Assembly: GCF_030412015.1 (NCBI RefSeq)
Contig: NZ_JASNRD010000016.1
Location: forward strand, 1-64,000
DNA length: 64,000 nt
Direction: 5' to 3'
DNA from: Massilia sp. YIM B02763
GTDB taxonomy: Bacteria > Pseudomonadota > Gammaproteobacteria > Burkholderiales > Burkholderiaceae_D
The position numbers and the translations under genes are program-made. Each line of letters opens with the position of its first letter. Position 1 is the first letter of the stretch. The notes beneath the pieces are model-generated. The model ran no database searches. It worked only from the letters and a program-made list of their open reading frames with translations, and was not told where the DNA came from. Shown here in pieces: positions 1 to 10,894 of the stretch.

Positions 1-48
1 ATTACGCTTTCGCAGCTTGACAGGCAAGACGGTATCTACGTCGGCACC

Positions 49-73
49 GTAGGGTGGGCACCATGTGCCCACC
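49..73. repeat. Palindromic intergenic repeat, family A
   Basis: Just downstream of the parC stop lies a GTAGGGTGGGC core with a small palindrome: GTGGGCA and TGCCCAC arms around a 5-base loop. The same core recurs near 20255, 20330, 58606 and 58653, always between genes. Confidence 0.65.
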
Positions 74-84
74 ATGCACGCGGA

Positions 85-2424
<2,340 letters not shown>

Positions 2425-2467
2425 GTTATTCGTTCGTTCCTGGGTGCCTTGGCTGCTCACACGACAT

Positions 2468-2548
2468 TAGGCCCCTGCCTGCGCAGGGGCGACGTGCTTG
2501 ATGAGTTGGCCGTAAGACCGTCGTCCCTGCGAAGGCAGGGACCCAATT
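2468..2548. repeat. Paired palindromic repeats, family B
   Basis: The parE-parC gap holds two opposite copies of a short palindromic unit. One reads GGCCCCTGCCTGCGCAGGGG and the other GTCGTCCCTGCGAAGGCAGG. The same unit is found at about 5913-6040, 9629-9718, 39042-39130, 40273-40363 and, degenerate, at 59720-59752. The layout resembles the REP/BIME elements of other proteobacteria. Confidence 0.7.
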
Positions 2549-2551
2549 TCC

Positions 2552-4552
2552 TTAGATATCCGCTTCCGTCTCGTTCCCGTGCTCTTCCAGCCACGCGCGG
2601 CGTGCCGCCGCTTCGCCCTTGCCCATCAGCATGTTGAAGCGCGCCGACGATTCGGCCAGGCCGTAGTCGCCGAAGGCGACCGGCAGCAGGCGGCGGGTGT
2701 CCGGGTTCATCGTGGTTTCCCACAGCTGCTCGGCGTTCATCTCGCCCAGGCCCTTGAAGCGCGAGATGCTCCAGCTGCCTTCCTTCAGGCCTTCCTTCTT
2801 GAGCTTGTCCTCGATGGCGATCAGTTCGCCGTCGTCCAGCGCGTACAGCTTCTGGATCGGCTTCTTGCCGCGCGCAGGCACGTCGACGCGGTACAGCGGC
2901 GGACGCGCCACGCAGATGTGGCCGTTCTTGAACAGGGCAGGGAAGTGCTTGAAGAACAGGGTCAGCAGCAGGACCTGGATGTGCGAGCCGTCCACGTCCG
3001 CATCGGACAGGATGCAGATCTTGCCGTAGCGCAGATTGGAGAGGTCCGGGTTGTCGTCCTGGCCGTGCGGGTCGACGCCGATCGCCACGGCGATGTCGTG
3101 GATCTCGTTGTTGGCGAACAGGCGGTCGCGGTCGGTTTCCCAGGTGTTCAGCACCTTGCCGCGCAGCGGCAGGATCGCCTGGAATTCCTTGTCTCGGCCC
3201 ATCTTGGCGGAACCGCCCGCCGAATCGCCCTCCACCAGGAACAGTTCGTTGCGGGTGATGTCCGACGATTCGCAATCGGTCAATTTACCCGGCAGCACGG
3301 CTACGCCCGAGGATTTCTTCTTCTCCACCTTCTGCAGCGAGCGCAGGCGGGATTGCGCCTGCTTGATGACGAGCTCGGCCAGCTTGCGGCCGTAGTCGAC
3401 GTGCTGGTTCAGCCACAGTTCGAGCGGCGGCTTGGTGAAGGTCGACACCAGTTTCACGGCATCGCGCGAGTTCAGGCGCTCCTTGGTCTGGCCCTGGAAC
3501 TGCGGGTCCAGCACCTTGGCCGACAGCACGAACGAGACGCGCGCGAACACGTCCTCGGGCAGCAGCTTGACGCCCTTGGGGAGCAGCGAGTGCATCTCGA
3601 CGAAGTTCTTGACGGCGCCGAACAGGCCGTCGCGCAGGCCCGATTCGTGGGTGCCGCCGCTCGGGGTCGGGATCAGGTTGACGTAGGATTCGCGCACGAC
3701 GGCGCCTTCTTCCGTCCAGGCCACGACCCAGGCCGCGCCTTCGCCTTCGGCAAAGCCCTCGTCGCCGGCCGCGGCGTACTGCGCGCCTTCGAACAGGGGA
3801 ATCAGGGTCTGGCCGTTATTGCTCGTCTGCGCCAGCGCCTCGGTCAGGTAGCCGCGCAGGCCTTCGTCATAGCGCCAGGTCTGGACGTCGCCGGTCTTGC
3901 CGTTGGTCAGGGTGACGGTGACGCCCGGCAGCAGCACGGCCTTCGAGCGCAGCAGGCGCTGCAGCTCGGCCATCGGGATGTTCGGGGAATCGAAGTACTT
4001 GCCGTCCGGCCAGGCGGTGACGCGGGTACCATTCTTCTTGCCGCCGCGTTCCGCCGGTGCGGAGGTCAGCGGTTCGATCACGTCGCCGTCGGCGAAGACC
4101 AGGTTGTGGACGCCGTTGCCCTGCTCGTCCTTGCGCCAGACGGTGATTTCCAGGCGCTTCGACAGCGCATTGGTGACCGACACGCCCACGCCGTGCAGGC
4201 CGCCCGAGAAGGCGTAGGCGCCGCCCGAACCCTTGTCGAACTTGCCGCCGGCGTGCAGGCGGGTGAACACGATCTCGACCGTGGACACGCCTTCTTCCGG
4301 GTGGATGCCCACCGGGATGCCGCGGCCGTCGTCCTCGACCGTGATCGAACCGTCGCCGTTCATCGTCACCGCGATGTTCTTGCAATGGCCGCCCAGCGCC
4401 TCGTCCGAGGCGTTGTCGATCACTTCCTGGATGATGTGCAGCGGATTCTCGGTGCGGGTGTACATGCCCGGACGCTGCTTGACGGGTTCCAATCCTTTCA
4501 GGACGCGGATGGATGATTCGCTGTAGTCGGTTGCGTTTTTCTTGGTGGCCAT
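2552..4552 (-). CDS. parE: DNA topoisomerase IV subunit B (ParE)
   Basis: This 666-residue GHKL-type ATPase subunit drives strand passage by topoisomerase IV together with ParC. The Bergerat ATP fold is near the N-terminus (EVIDNASDEALGG, then DDGRGIPVG). The TOPRIM domain carries EGDSAGGSA and DADVDGSH, which bind Mg2+ and DNA. ParE rather than GyrB is supported by the length, the lack of a long GyrB insertion and the adjacent parC. The chosen start MATKKNATDYSES fits the family; the reading frame stays open for 58 further residues upstream without similarity to the family. A LexA-like box lies about 130 bases upstream. Confidence 0.95.
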   Translation of the reverse strand: MATKKNATDYSESSIRVLKGLEPVKQRPGMYTRTENPLHIIQEVIDNASDEALGGHCKNIAVTMNGDGSITVEDDGRGIPVGIHPEEGVSTVEIVFTRLHAGGKFDKGSGGAYAFSGGLHGVGVSVTNALSKRLEITVWRKDEQGNGVHNLVFADGDVIEPLTSAPAERGGKKNGTRVTAWPDGKYFDSPNIPMAELQRLLRSKAVLLPGVTVTLTNGKTGDVQTWRYDEGLRGYLTEALAQTSNNGQTLIPLFEGAQYAAAGDEGFAEGEGAAWVVAWTEEGAVVRESYVNLIPTPSGGTHESGLRDGLFGAVKNFVEMHSLLPKGVKLLPEDVFARVSFVLSAKVLDPQFQGQTKERLNSRDAVKLVSTFTKPPLELWLNQHVDYGRKLAELVIKQAQSRLRSLQKVEKKKSSGVAVLPGKLTDCESSDITRNELFLVEGDSAGGSAKMGRDKEFQAILPLRGKVLNTWETDRDRLFANNEIHDIAVAIGVDPHGQDDNPDLSNLRYGKICILSDADVDGSHIQVLLLTLFFKHFPALFKNGHICVARPPLYRVDVPARGKKPIQKLYALDDGELIAIEDKLKKEGLKEGSWSISRFKGLGEMNAEQLWETTMNPDTRRLLPVAFGDYGLAESSARFNMLMGKGEAAARRAWLEEHGNETEADI

Positions 4553-4899
4553 GCTGGTGTTGTAGGTAATTCGATTCGAATGCCTGCGCATTCTATCTTG
4601 TCGCGCGGCAAATAAGCGATTGCAAATACGGCGCGAGGCGACGCCAGGGTCGCCCCGGCACGGCAGCCGGGCGCGAACAACTGTATGGAAATACAGTATT
4701 TTTGCTCGCTGGGCCCAACATTGCAAGGGAAATGATGCGAAGATTGCTAATGTTCAACATCTTGGCATCATGCGGCATATGAGGGCGGGGCAGCCTGCCG
4801 CAAGCCGGAAAGCGACACTTGCCACACGTTCATCGTGCCAAAACGACATTTTTTACAAATCCGAATCGTGCGCGGCGATGCCGGAGATATATTCGTATC
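4553..4899. other. Intergenic region between parE and the amidotransferase gene
   Basis: These 347 bases separate two divergent genes and must hold both promoters. The clearest element is a CTGT-N8-ACAG palindrome at 4681-4696. On the minus strand a TTGCAA lies 17 bases upstream of AAAAAT, with the palindrome just downstream. Small open frames here have no recognisable product and I do not call them genes. Confidence 0.6.
4681..4696. promoter_or_regulatory. LexA-like SOS box
   Basis: CTGTATGGAAATACAG fits the CTGT-N8-ACAG operator used by LexA in beta- and gammaproteobacteria, with an A/T-biased centre and flanking A and TA that extend the match. It lies 129 bases upstream of the parE start and 204 bases upstream of the amidotransferase start, so SOS control of either gene is possible. 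This is a motif match only. Confidence 0.55.
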
Positions 4900-5889
4900 A
4901 TGACAGAGGACAATGATAAGCGCGAACCGGCCGGTACCGAAGCGGGCCCTCCGTTCGAAGGACCGTCGGGTTCGCCGCGCATACCCGACCGCCGCGCCGG
5001 CGGCAATGCTTCGCGCTACCTGCGCAGCGGCGACACCCCGCTGAACCTGGCCGGACGCGTGCTGCGCTCGCGCTGGCGCGCGCTGACCGACCGCTTCCAC
5101 CGCGACTTCATGCGGCGCACGCTGCGCATCGGCGTCTCGGCACGCATTTTTCACCCGGAAGCCGGCTCGACCGGCCTGCGCAGCAAGAACCTGCAATACC
5201 TGGAAGAATCGATCGCGCAATGGGTCATGTCGCGCGACGTGCTCGTCTTCATGGTCCCGACGGTCAATACCAACGGCCTGCTTCACCCGAGCAATATCAC
5301 GATGCGCCACTACGCGCGCCACCTCGACGGCCTCGTGCTGCAGGGCGGCGCCGACGTCTCGCCGATGACGTATTCGGAAACGCCGACCCGTCCCGAATGG
5401 AGCGGCGACCGCGCGCGCGACGTCTACGAGCTCGAGCTGCTGCACGAGTTCGTCGAGGCCGGCAAGCCGGTGCTGGGCATCTGCCGCGGCTGCCAGCTGA
5501 TCAACGTCGCCTTCGGCGGCACGCTGTACCAGGACGTCGCCACCAACCTGCCGGATTCGCAGCCGCACGTGCACGACATCTATGACGCGCATCGCCATGC
5601 GATCGTGTTCCCGCAAGGCTCGACCCTGGGCAAGATGTTCCCGCAGTCGCCCCGCGCCATCGTGAATTCGATCCACCACCAGGCGGTCAAGGAACTCGGC
5701 CGTGACATCCATGTCGAAGCCATGTCGGAGCCGGACGGCGTCGTCGAGGCGATCCGCTACCAGCGCGCGCCGTTCGTGATGGGCCTGCAGTGGCATCCGG
5801 AATTCCACCGTGCCACCGGCGGCGACCTGCTCGACTGCACGCCGATCCTCGACGAATTCCTGCGCGCGGCGCGCGAGACGCGGCTGTAG
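4900..5889 (+). CDS. Gamma-glutamyl-gamma-aminobutyrate hydrolase-like class I amidotransferase
   Basis: This 329-residue protein belongs to the peptidase C26/PuuD-like branch of class I glutamine amidotransferases, which hydrolyse gamma-glutamyl amides. The nucleophile is C195 in LGICRGCQ, and the catalytic pair is H299/E301 in QWHPEFH; the oxyanion region reads LVLQGGADVSP. About 75 N-terminal residues (MTEDNDKREP onward) are polar and basic and precede the catalytic domain, which begins near LRIGVSARIF; they have no domain I recognise. The start is the ATG with GGAG upstream. No polyamine genes are adjacent, so the substrate is unknown. Confidence 0.85.
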   Translation: MTEDNDKREPAGTEAGPPFEGPSGSPRIPDRRAGGNASRYLRSGDTPLNLAGRVLRSRWRALTDRFHRDFMRRTLRIGVSARIFHPEAGSTGLRSKNLQYLEESIAQWVMSRDVLVFMVPTVNTNGLLHPSNITMRHYARHLDGLVLQGGADVSPMTYSETPTRPEWSGDRARDVYELELLHEFVEAGKPVLGICRGCQLINVAFGGTLYQDVATNLPDSQPHVHDIYDAHRHAIVFPQGSTLGKMFPQSPRAIVNSIHHQAVKELGRDIHVEAMSEPDGVVEAIRYQRAPFVMGLQWHPEFHRATGGDLLDCTPILDEFLRAARETRL

Positions 5890-5912
5890 GTTCAAACGGT
5901 ACGGCTTGCATC

Positions 5913-6040
5913 CGTCGCCCCCGCGCAGGCGGGGACCCATGCCGAGCTTCAGGAACCCGTCTGTCGACAGTGCTGCGCCATGATTGATGGTCCAGCTTCG
6001 AAAAGTCAGTATGGGTTCCCGCCTGCGCCGGGACGACGAA
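5913..6040. repeat. Paired palindromic repeats, family B
   Basis: Two inverted copies of the family B unit lie just downstream of the amidotransferase gene: a CGTCGCCCCCGCGCAGGCGG form and, about 70 bases on, the opposite TTCCCGCCTGCGCCGGGACG form. They sit upstream of the Fur-box gene. Confidence 0.65.
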
Positions 6041-6067
6041 TCCTGGTAAAACATTGCCGAATTCCGC

Positions 6068-6116
6068 TTGCCTTCCGGTTCGACCCGTCTCATAATCTAA
6101 ATGAGAATCATTCTCA
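6068..6116 (+). promoter_or_regulatory. Sigma-70 promoter with Fur box
   Basis: TTGCCT and CATAAT are separated by 17 bases. Immediately after lies TGAGAATCATTCTCA (6102-6116), a perfect 7-1-7 palindrome matching the inverted-repeat view of the Fur operator. Iron-bound Fur here would block transcription of the small gene starting at 6138. Confidence 0.75.
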
Positions 6117-6137
6117 CTGGACGAACTTGGAGGTGCC

Positions 6138-6500
6138 ATGGACGACGATTTCCTCGACGAACAACTACGCGCGCCGGCGGCGGGCGGCTCGCAGCACATG
6201 CTGATGGTGGCGTCGCTGCTGCACCTGATGTCGCACTATACGGTCAACAGCGCCGGCGGACGCGCCCGCGGCGACGGTCCTTGCGTGAAGCTGGCGTCCG
6301 TCATCGAGCGCCACCTGAACGCGCTGGCGCGCCTGCCGGACGCCGACCCCGTGCTGCGCGCCACCTGCGAGCAGCTCAGCGCCAAGTGGGCGGCCCTGGT
6401 CGACAGCGGCATGCCGGCGCCCGTGCCCAGGCGCCCGCTGCTGGCGCGGATCCTGCGGCCCGTGCCGCGCAAGACGGAGCCGGCGGCACTGGCGACCTGA
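6138..6500 (+). CDS. Small Fur-box-controlled protein of unknown function
   Basis: This 120-residue protein is not one I recognise. It has no signal peptide and no cysteine motif. The N-terminal half is helical with a hydrophobic patch (HMLMVASLLHLMSHY), and the C-terminus is basic and proline-rich. TTGGAGG precedes the ATG at a good distance. The gene is monocistronic, because the convergent ybdK ends 6 bases downstream. The Fur operator in its promoter suggests production under iron limitation. It could be an accessory to iron uptake or storage, but nothing in the sequence identifies a partner. Confidence 0.75.
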   Translation: MDDDFLDEQLRAPAAGGSQHMLMVASLLHLMSHYTVNSAGGRARGDGPCVKLASVIERHLNALARLPDADPVLRATCEQLSAKWAALVDSGMPAPVPRRPLLARILRPVPRKTEPAALAT

Positions 6501-6506
6501 GTTCAT

Positions 6507-7646
6507 TCAGACCTTGCGCCGCTCCCCGCGGAAGCGCCGGATCGCCGCGTTGACCATGCCTTCGCTGCTGCCCTGGCGCTCGTACTGGCCGCGCAGGAAC
6601 GCCGCGTCGTTGCCGTCCGAGGCGGCCGACGCCAGGTGCAGCAGCGCGTCGATGCTGCCCAGCGCCTGGGCGTGCGGCTCCATCAGGTCGAGCGTGGCGA
6701 GGATGTCGTCGCGCAGCAGGATCGCCTCGTAGGTCTTGGGGTGGGTCACGACGCCGTCCAGGCCGAAGCGGCTGGCCTGGAAGCGGTTGTAGTTGTAGAC
6801 GAGGTAGTCGTCCTCGACGGGCGCCTCGGCCACGTCGCCCTTGCGTGCCAGCAGGTGGCGGCACAGCGCCTGCAGGTAGGCGGCCAGCGCCGCCGCCCGT
6901 TCCACCGTCAGCGGCGTGTCGCACACGCGCAGTTCGATGGTGCCGAATTCCGGCTTGGGGCGCAGGTCCCAGTAGAAATCCTTCATGCTGTGGATGATGT
7001 TGGTGCGCTCCATCTTGGCGAAGTAGACGTTCGCGAACTCGTCCCAGCGCAGCGTGAACGGCGCCCGTCCGCTCATCGGGAAGGCGAACACGGAATTCAG
7101 GCGCGCCGAATCGAAGCCGCTGTCGTGGCCCTGCACGAACGGCGACGAGGCCGACAGCGCGATGAAGTGCGGGATGTAGCGCGACAGCGCGTGCAGCAGG
7201 TACAGCGCGTCGTCGCCGTCGGCGCAGCCGATGTGCACGTGCTGGCCGAACACGGTGAACTGCTTGGCCAGGTAGCCGTACAGCGCCGATAGTTCCTGGT
7301 AGCGCTGCTTGGACGAGATGCGCTGCTCGGACCAGTGCTGGAACGGATGCGTGCCGCCGCCGGCGATGCCGATATTGAGCACGTCGCTGGCCGCCACCAG
7401 CGTGTCGCGGATGTCGAGCAGTTCGGCCAGCAGGGGCCGGTAGGCCGTGTGCACGCTCGAATTAATCTCGATCATGCTCTCCGTGATCTCGGGCGTGACG
7501 TTGCCGGGGAAGGGCTTGCGCCGCAGCAGGTGCAGCAAATCGACGCTGGCCGGCGTCAGGTCGAAGTCGGACAGGCCGACCAGTTGCAGTTCCAGCTCGA
7601 CCCCGAAGGTCAGCGGCTGCGAGGTGCGGAAGGCGTCAAGCGGCAT
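6507..7646 (-). CDS. ybdK: YbdK-family carboxylate-amine ligase (GCS2)
   Basis: The 379-residue protein belongs to the glutamate-cysteine ligase family 2 (YbdK). These ATP-grasp-unrelated ligases join glutamate to an amine, with weak gamma-glutamylcysteine synthetase activity in E. coli YbdK. Family features are the N-terminal LTFGVELELQLV, the metal/ATP-binding HVHIGCADGDDALY and the C-terminal ELRVCDTPLTVERAAAL. The start MPLDAF overlaps the last 11 bases of the upstream antiporter gene, so the two are likely co-transcribed and translationally coupled. Confidence 0.88.
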   Translation of the reverse strand: MPLDAFRTSQPLTFGVELELQLVGLSDFDLTPASVDLLHLLRRKPFPGNVTPEITESMIEINSSVHTAYRPLLAELLDIRDTLVAASDVLNIGIAGGGTHPFQHWSEQRISSKQRYQELSALYGYLAKQFTVFGQHVHIGCADGDDALYLLHALSRYIPHFIALSASSPFVQGHDSGFDSARLNSVFAFPMSGRAPFTLRWDEFANVYFAKMERTNIIHSMKDFYWDLRPKPEFGTIELRVCDTPLTVERAAALAAYLQALCRHLLARKGDVAEAPVEDDYLVYNYNRFQASRFGLDGVVTHPKTYEAILLRDDILATLDLMEPHAQALGSIDALLHLASAASDGNDAAFLRGQYERQGSSEGMVNAAIRRFRGERRKV

Positions 7647-8835
7647 GTTCCTGCTCCGGATTGGCGGGCGCTTCGCGCGCCCACACGAGCGCGCGTTGCA
7701 GGAGGATGGGGCCGAACACCTCGAGCAGCATGGTGACGGCGGCGACGGCGCGCAATTCCTCGACCACCTGCACGCCGGCCAGGCGCGCATGCTCGATCAG
7801 GAGGATCACGAACACCGACAGGGGCACCAGCGACACGCCCGTCAGCGCGCCCTTGCGCCACGAGATGCCGGACAGGTGGGCGAACGCCATCACGCCCAGC
7901 GTCTTGGCCGCCAGGCGTGCGGCCACCAGCGCGATGGCCAGCGCGCCGCCGGCCCAGACCTTCTGCCAGTCGAGGGTGGAGGCGGCGAACACGAACAGCA
8001 CGACGGTCAGCAGCTCGCCCAGCGCCCCGAAGTTGCGCTGCGTCTGGCTGAAGGCGACGCGGCGGTGGCGTGCCGTCAGGCCGAAGGCGAGCGCCGCGAC
8101 CACGGGGGACAGCCCCAGCGTGAACGTGATCGACACCAGCAGGATGACGGCCAGCGCGAACGCGGCCGTGCCATCCTGGGCCATCTTGCCGAGCGCGCGC
8201 AGCAGGGCCGGCACGACCAGGCCGAACACGGCGCCCGTGAACGCGGACACCGCCAGCACGACGAGGCTGTTCCACAATGCGTCGCCGACGTCCTCGAAGG
8301 TGCGGAAGATCCACAGGCCGACGCTGGCGTTGAAGGCGAACACGGCCAGCACGCAATTGAGCGCGCACAGGTGCAGCGCCCGCTCCGTCACCTGGCCCGA
8401 GCTGCGCTGCTCGTTGATCACGCGCACCAGCGTGGCGGGCGAGGTCGCCATCGACAGCGAGGCCAGCATCAGCGCATTGATGTCGGGGGCGCCGAACGCG
8501 CGCGCGACGAACAGCACGGCGCCGAAGGTCAGCAGCGATTCCGTGAGCCCGGCCGCGCCGATCCACGGATTGGTGCGCAGCCAGCGCAGGTTGATGCGGT
8601 AGCCGAGCTCGAACAGGACGAGGCCGAAGGCGACGTCGGCGAGCAGCAGCGCGGCGCCCGCATCGGGCCGCGGCAGCACGCCGATCTGGGGCGCGGCCAG
8701 CAGGAAGCCCGCCAGGCCATAGAAGCTGATGCGCGGCAGGCCGGTCCAGCGTTGTCCGAATTCGCCGACCAGCCAGGCCACCGTGATCGAGAAGGGCCAG
8801 GCGAGGCTGCTCAGGATGGCCAGGTATTCCGTCAT
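7636..8835 (-). CDS. Cation/proton antiporter (CPA2-type Na+/H+ exchanger)
   Basis: This 399-residue integral membrane protein has about twelve hydrophobic segments and the sodium/hydrogen exchanger fold. It exchanges protons for Na+ or K+ at the inner membrane. There is no TrkA-N or other cytoplasmic regulatory domain, as in short CPA2 members. The ATG at 8835 (MTEYLAILSS) has GGAG eight bases upstream and starts directly at the first membrane segment. It is the first gene of a two-gene unit with ybdK. The transported ion cannot be read from the sequence. Confidence 0.85.
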   Translation of the reverse strand: MTEYLAILSSLAWPFSITVAWLVGEFGQRWTGLPRISFYGLAGFLLAAPQIGVLPRPDAGAALLLADVAFGLVLFELGYRINLRWLRTNPWIGAAGLTESLLTFGAVLFVARAFGAPDINALMLASLSMATSPATLVRVINEQRSSGQVTERALHLCALNCVLAVFAFNASVGLWIFRTFEDVGDALWNSLVVLAVSAFTGAVFGLVVPALLRALGKMAQDGTAAFALAVILLVSITFTLGLSPVVAALAFGLTARHRRVAFSQTQRNFGALGELLTVVLFVFAASTLDWQKVWAGGALAIALVAARLAAKTLGVMAFAHLSGISWRKGALTGVSLVPLSVFVILLIEHARLAGVQVVEELRAVAAVTMLLEVFGPILLQRALVWAREAPANPEQEHAA

Positions 8836-9008
8836 GGGATCTCCAATAAGACACGCAGGGGACGCCGCGGTGCAGTCGTGCAAATCCTACAAGAGGATAT
8901 TTATCGCACGATTGCGTGTAGGAAGAGAGGAAGTGCTGTCCAGGAAGTACTGCCATTCTCGGCGCTGGCATGGTATAAATTTCAATTCAGAAATGCCAAC
9001 CCATCGAC

Positions 9009-9614
9009 ATGAGCACACCCGCATCGACCCCTCCCGCCGCCGCCGGCACGCATCCGCAGATCCGCCTGGGCGCACAGCTGCTGACCTGCCTTGGATTGTG
9101 CCTGGTCGCGGCGCCGATCATCATGATGCAGGCCGATCCGCGCGCCGCCATCGCCGGCAGGATGCCGCTGCTGTGGCAGGTCCTCGTGGGGCAGGGGCTG
9201 GCGCTGGTCGCCGCCGTCGCCTCCTACCTGCTGTATCGCCTGACGGCGAAGTCGGCCTCGACGGCGCGCACGGTCGAGAGCTATTCCCGCCTGGACCTGC
9301 GCGGCTTGAATCCTTTATGGATCAGCATCGCCGCCGCCGTCGGCGAGGAAATGCTGTTCCGCGCGGCGCTGCAGCCCTGGCTGGGCGTGTGGATCGTGTC
9401 GCTGCTGTTCCTCGTCACCCACATTCCCGTCTACCGCTTCCGCAAGCTGGACGGCGCCACGCTGTCGCAGGTGGCCGGCATCTTCGGCTGCAGCGTGCTG
9501 CTGGGCCTCGTGTTCGATCATGTGGGCTTGCTGGCGGCGGTGCTGGTGCACTTGTGGATCGACGTGGTCGGCCTCGTCGTCGTGCGCGGGGTGATCGCGG
9601 CGCGGGGTAAGTGA
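9009..9614 (+). CDS. CPBP-family intramembrane metalloprotease
   Basis: A 201-residue membrane protein with the CPBP (CAAX protease and bacteriocin-processing) motifs in order: E113-E114-x3-R118 (EEMLFR), F134-x3-H138 (FLVTH) and H181-x3-D185 near the C-terminus. Related proteins cleave membrane peptides or confer bacteriocin self-protection. It begins with a short proline-rich cytoplasmic stretch, then several hydrophobic helices. The gene stands alone, divergent from the antiporter gene and convergent with the VWA gene, with family B repeats at its end. The substrate is unknown. Confidence 0.85.
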   Translation: MSTPASTPPAAAGTHPQIRLGAQLLTCLGLCLVAAPIIMMQADPRAAIAGRMPLLWQVLVGQGLALVAAVASYLLYRLTAKSASTARTVESYSRLDLRGLNPLWISIAAAVGEEMLFRAALQPWLGVWIVSLLFLVTHIPVYRFRKLDGATLSQVAGIFGCSVLLGLVFDHVGLLAAVLVHLWIDVVGLVVVRGVIAARGK

Positions 9615-9628
9615 GTCGAGCGTCAAGA

Positions 9629-9718
9629 CCGTCGTCCCTGCGAAGGCAGGGACCCAATTTTGCCGGCGGTGTGAAAACGCCAGCAGAAATTGGGCACCTG
9701 CCTTCGCAGGGGCGACGG
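9629..9718. repeat. Paired palindromic repeats, family B
   Basis: Between two convergent genes, a GTCGTCCCTGCGAAGGCAGG copy is followed about 60 bases later by its inverse, ending CCTTCGCAGGGGCGACGG. The pair could fold into one long imperfect hairpin and may act as a bidirectional transcription boundary. Confidence 0.7.
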
Positions 9719-9723
9719 TGTAT

Positions 9724-10893
9724 TCATTTGCTCAATAAACGCATCGCCCTTTCGAGCCCATCCATCGTCACCGGAAACATGCGCTCGCCCACGATCTGGC
9801 GCACGATGGCGATCGACTGGCGGTACTGCCACAGGTGTTCCGGCTCCGGATTGAGCCACGCGCATTTCGGGAACGCCGCGCAGAAGCGCGCCAGCCATTC
9901 GCCGCCCGGCTCGGCGTTGTCGTACTCGACCGAGCCGTGCGGGGCCACGATCTCGTAGGGGCTCATGGTGGCGTCGCCGACGAAGATCAGGCGCGTGTCG
10001 GGCGGATAGGTGCGCAGCACGTCCCAGGTCGGGAAGCGCTCGGCGTGGCGGCGGCGGTTGTTCTTCCACAGGTAGTCGTAGACGCAGTTGTGGAAGTAGA
10101 AGAAGTCCATGTGCTTGAACTCGCTCTTCGCGGCCGAGAACAGTTCCTCCGTGCGTTCGACGTGGTCGTCCATGCTGCCGCCCACGTCCAGCAGCATCAG
10201 CACCTTGATGCGGTTCTTGCGCTCCGGCTGCATGCGGATGTCGAGCCAGCCGGCATTGTTGGCGGTGGAGCGGATCGTGTCGTCCAGCGCCAGTTCGTCG
10301 GCGGCGCCGTGGCGGGCGAAGCGGCGCAGGCGGCGTAGCGCGACCTTGACGTTGCGGATGCCCAGCTCGCGGTCGCCGTCGTAGTCGCGGTAGCTGCGCT
10401 GGTCCCACACTTTTACCGCCGAGCGGTTTCCTCCCTGTCCGCCGATGCGGATGCCCTCGGGATTCGTGCCGCCGTGGCCGAACGGCGAGGTGCCGCCCGT
10501 GCCGATCCATTTATTGCCGCCTTCGTGGCGCTCCTTCTGCTCTTGCAGCAGCTGGCGCAGGCGGTCCATCAGCTTGTCGTAGCCGAACTTCTGCAGGGCC
10601 GCCTTTTGCTCCGGCGTCAGCTCGCGTTCCAGGCGCTTGACCAGCCAGTCCAGCGGAATCGCCGCCTTGTCGTCGAACACGGCCTCGATGCCCTTGAAGT
10701 AGGCGCCGAAGGCACGGTCGAACTTGTCGAAATGGGCTTCGTCCTTCACCAGCGTCAGGCGCGCGAGATAGTAGAACGCGTCGAGCGAGGGCGCGATCAC
10801 CTGCTTTTCCAGCGCTTCCAGCAACGTCAGGAATTCGCGGATGGTGACGGGCACTTTCGCCGTGCGCAGGGCGAAGAAGAAGTCGATCAGCAT
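9724..10893 (-). CDS. CoxE-like VWA-domain protein
   Basis: The 389-residue protein has a C-terminal von Willebrand A domain of the CoxE/YehP type. Its MIDAS-like motif reads LLDVGGSMDD, with Gly in place of the usual first Ser. FVGDATMSPYEI is a later conserved strand. The N-terminal half is helical. VWA proteins of this kind work with MoxR AAA+ ATPases in chaperone or metal-insertion machines. A MoxR gene lies two genes upstream on the same strand, with one base between this start and the preceding stop, which supports joint action. Confidence 0.87.
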   Translation of the reverse strand: MLIDFFFALRTAKVPVTIREFLTLLEALEKQVIAPSLDAFYYLARLTLVKDEAHFDKFDRAFGAYFKGIEAVFDDKAAIPLDWLVKRLERELTPEQKAALQKFGYDKLMDRLRQLLQEQKERHEGGNKWIGTGGTSPFGHGGTNPEGIRIGGQGGNRSAVKVWDQRSYRDYDGDRELGIRNVKVALRRLRRFARHGAADELALDDTIRSTANNAGWLDIRMQPERKNRIKVLMLLDVGGSMDDHVERTEELFSAAKSEFKHMDFFYFHNCVYDYLWKNNRRRHAERFPTWDVLRTYPPDTRLIFVGDATMSPYEIVAPHGSVEYDNAEPGGEWLARFCAAFPKCAWLNPEPEHLWQYRQSIAIVRQIVGERMFPVTMDGLERAMRLLSK

Positions 10894-10894
10894 G

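Noticed and set aside
4620..4916. A 98-codon plus-strand frame covering the LexA-like box
   Set aside because: It has no ribosome site or recognisable domain and overlaps the promoter region and start of the amidotransferase gene.
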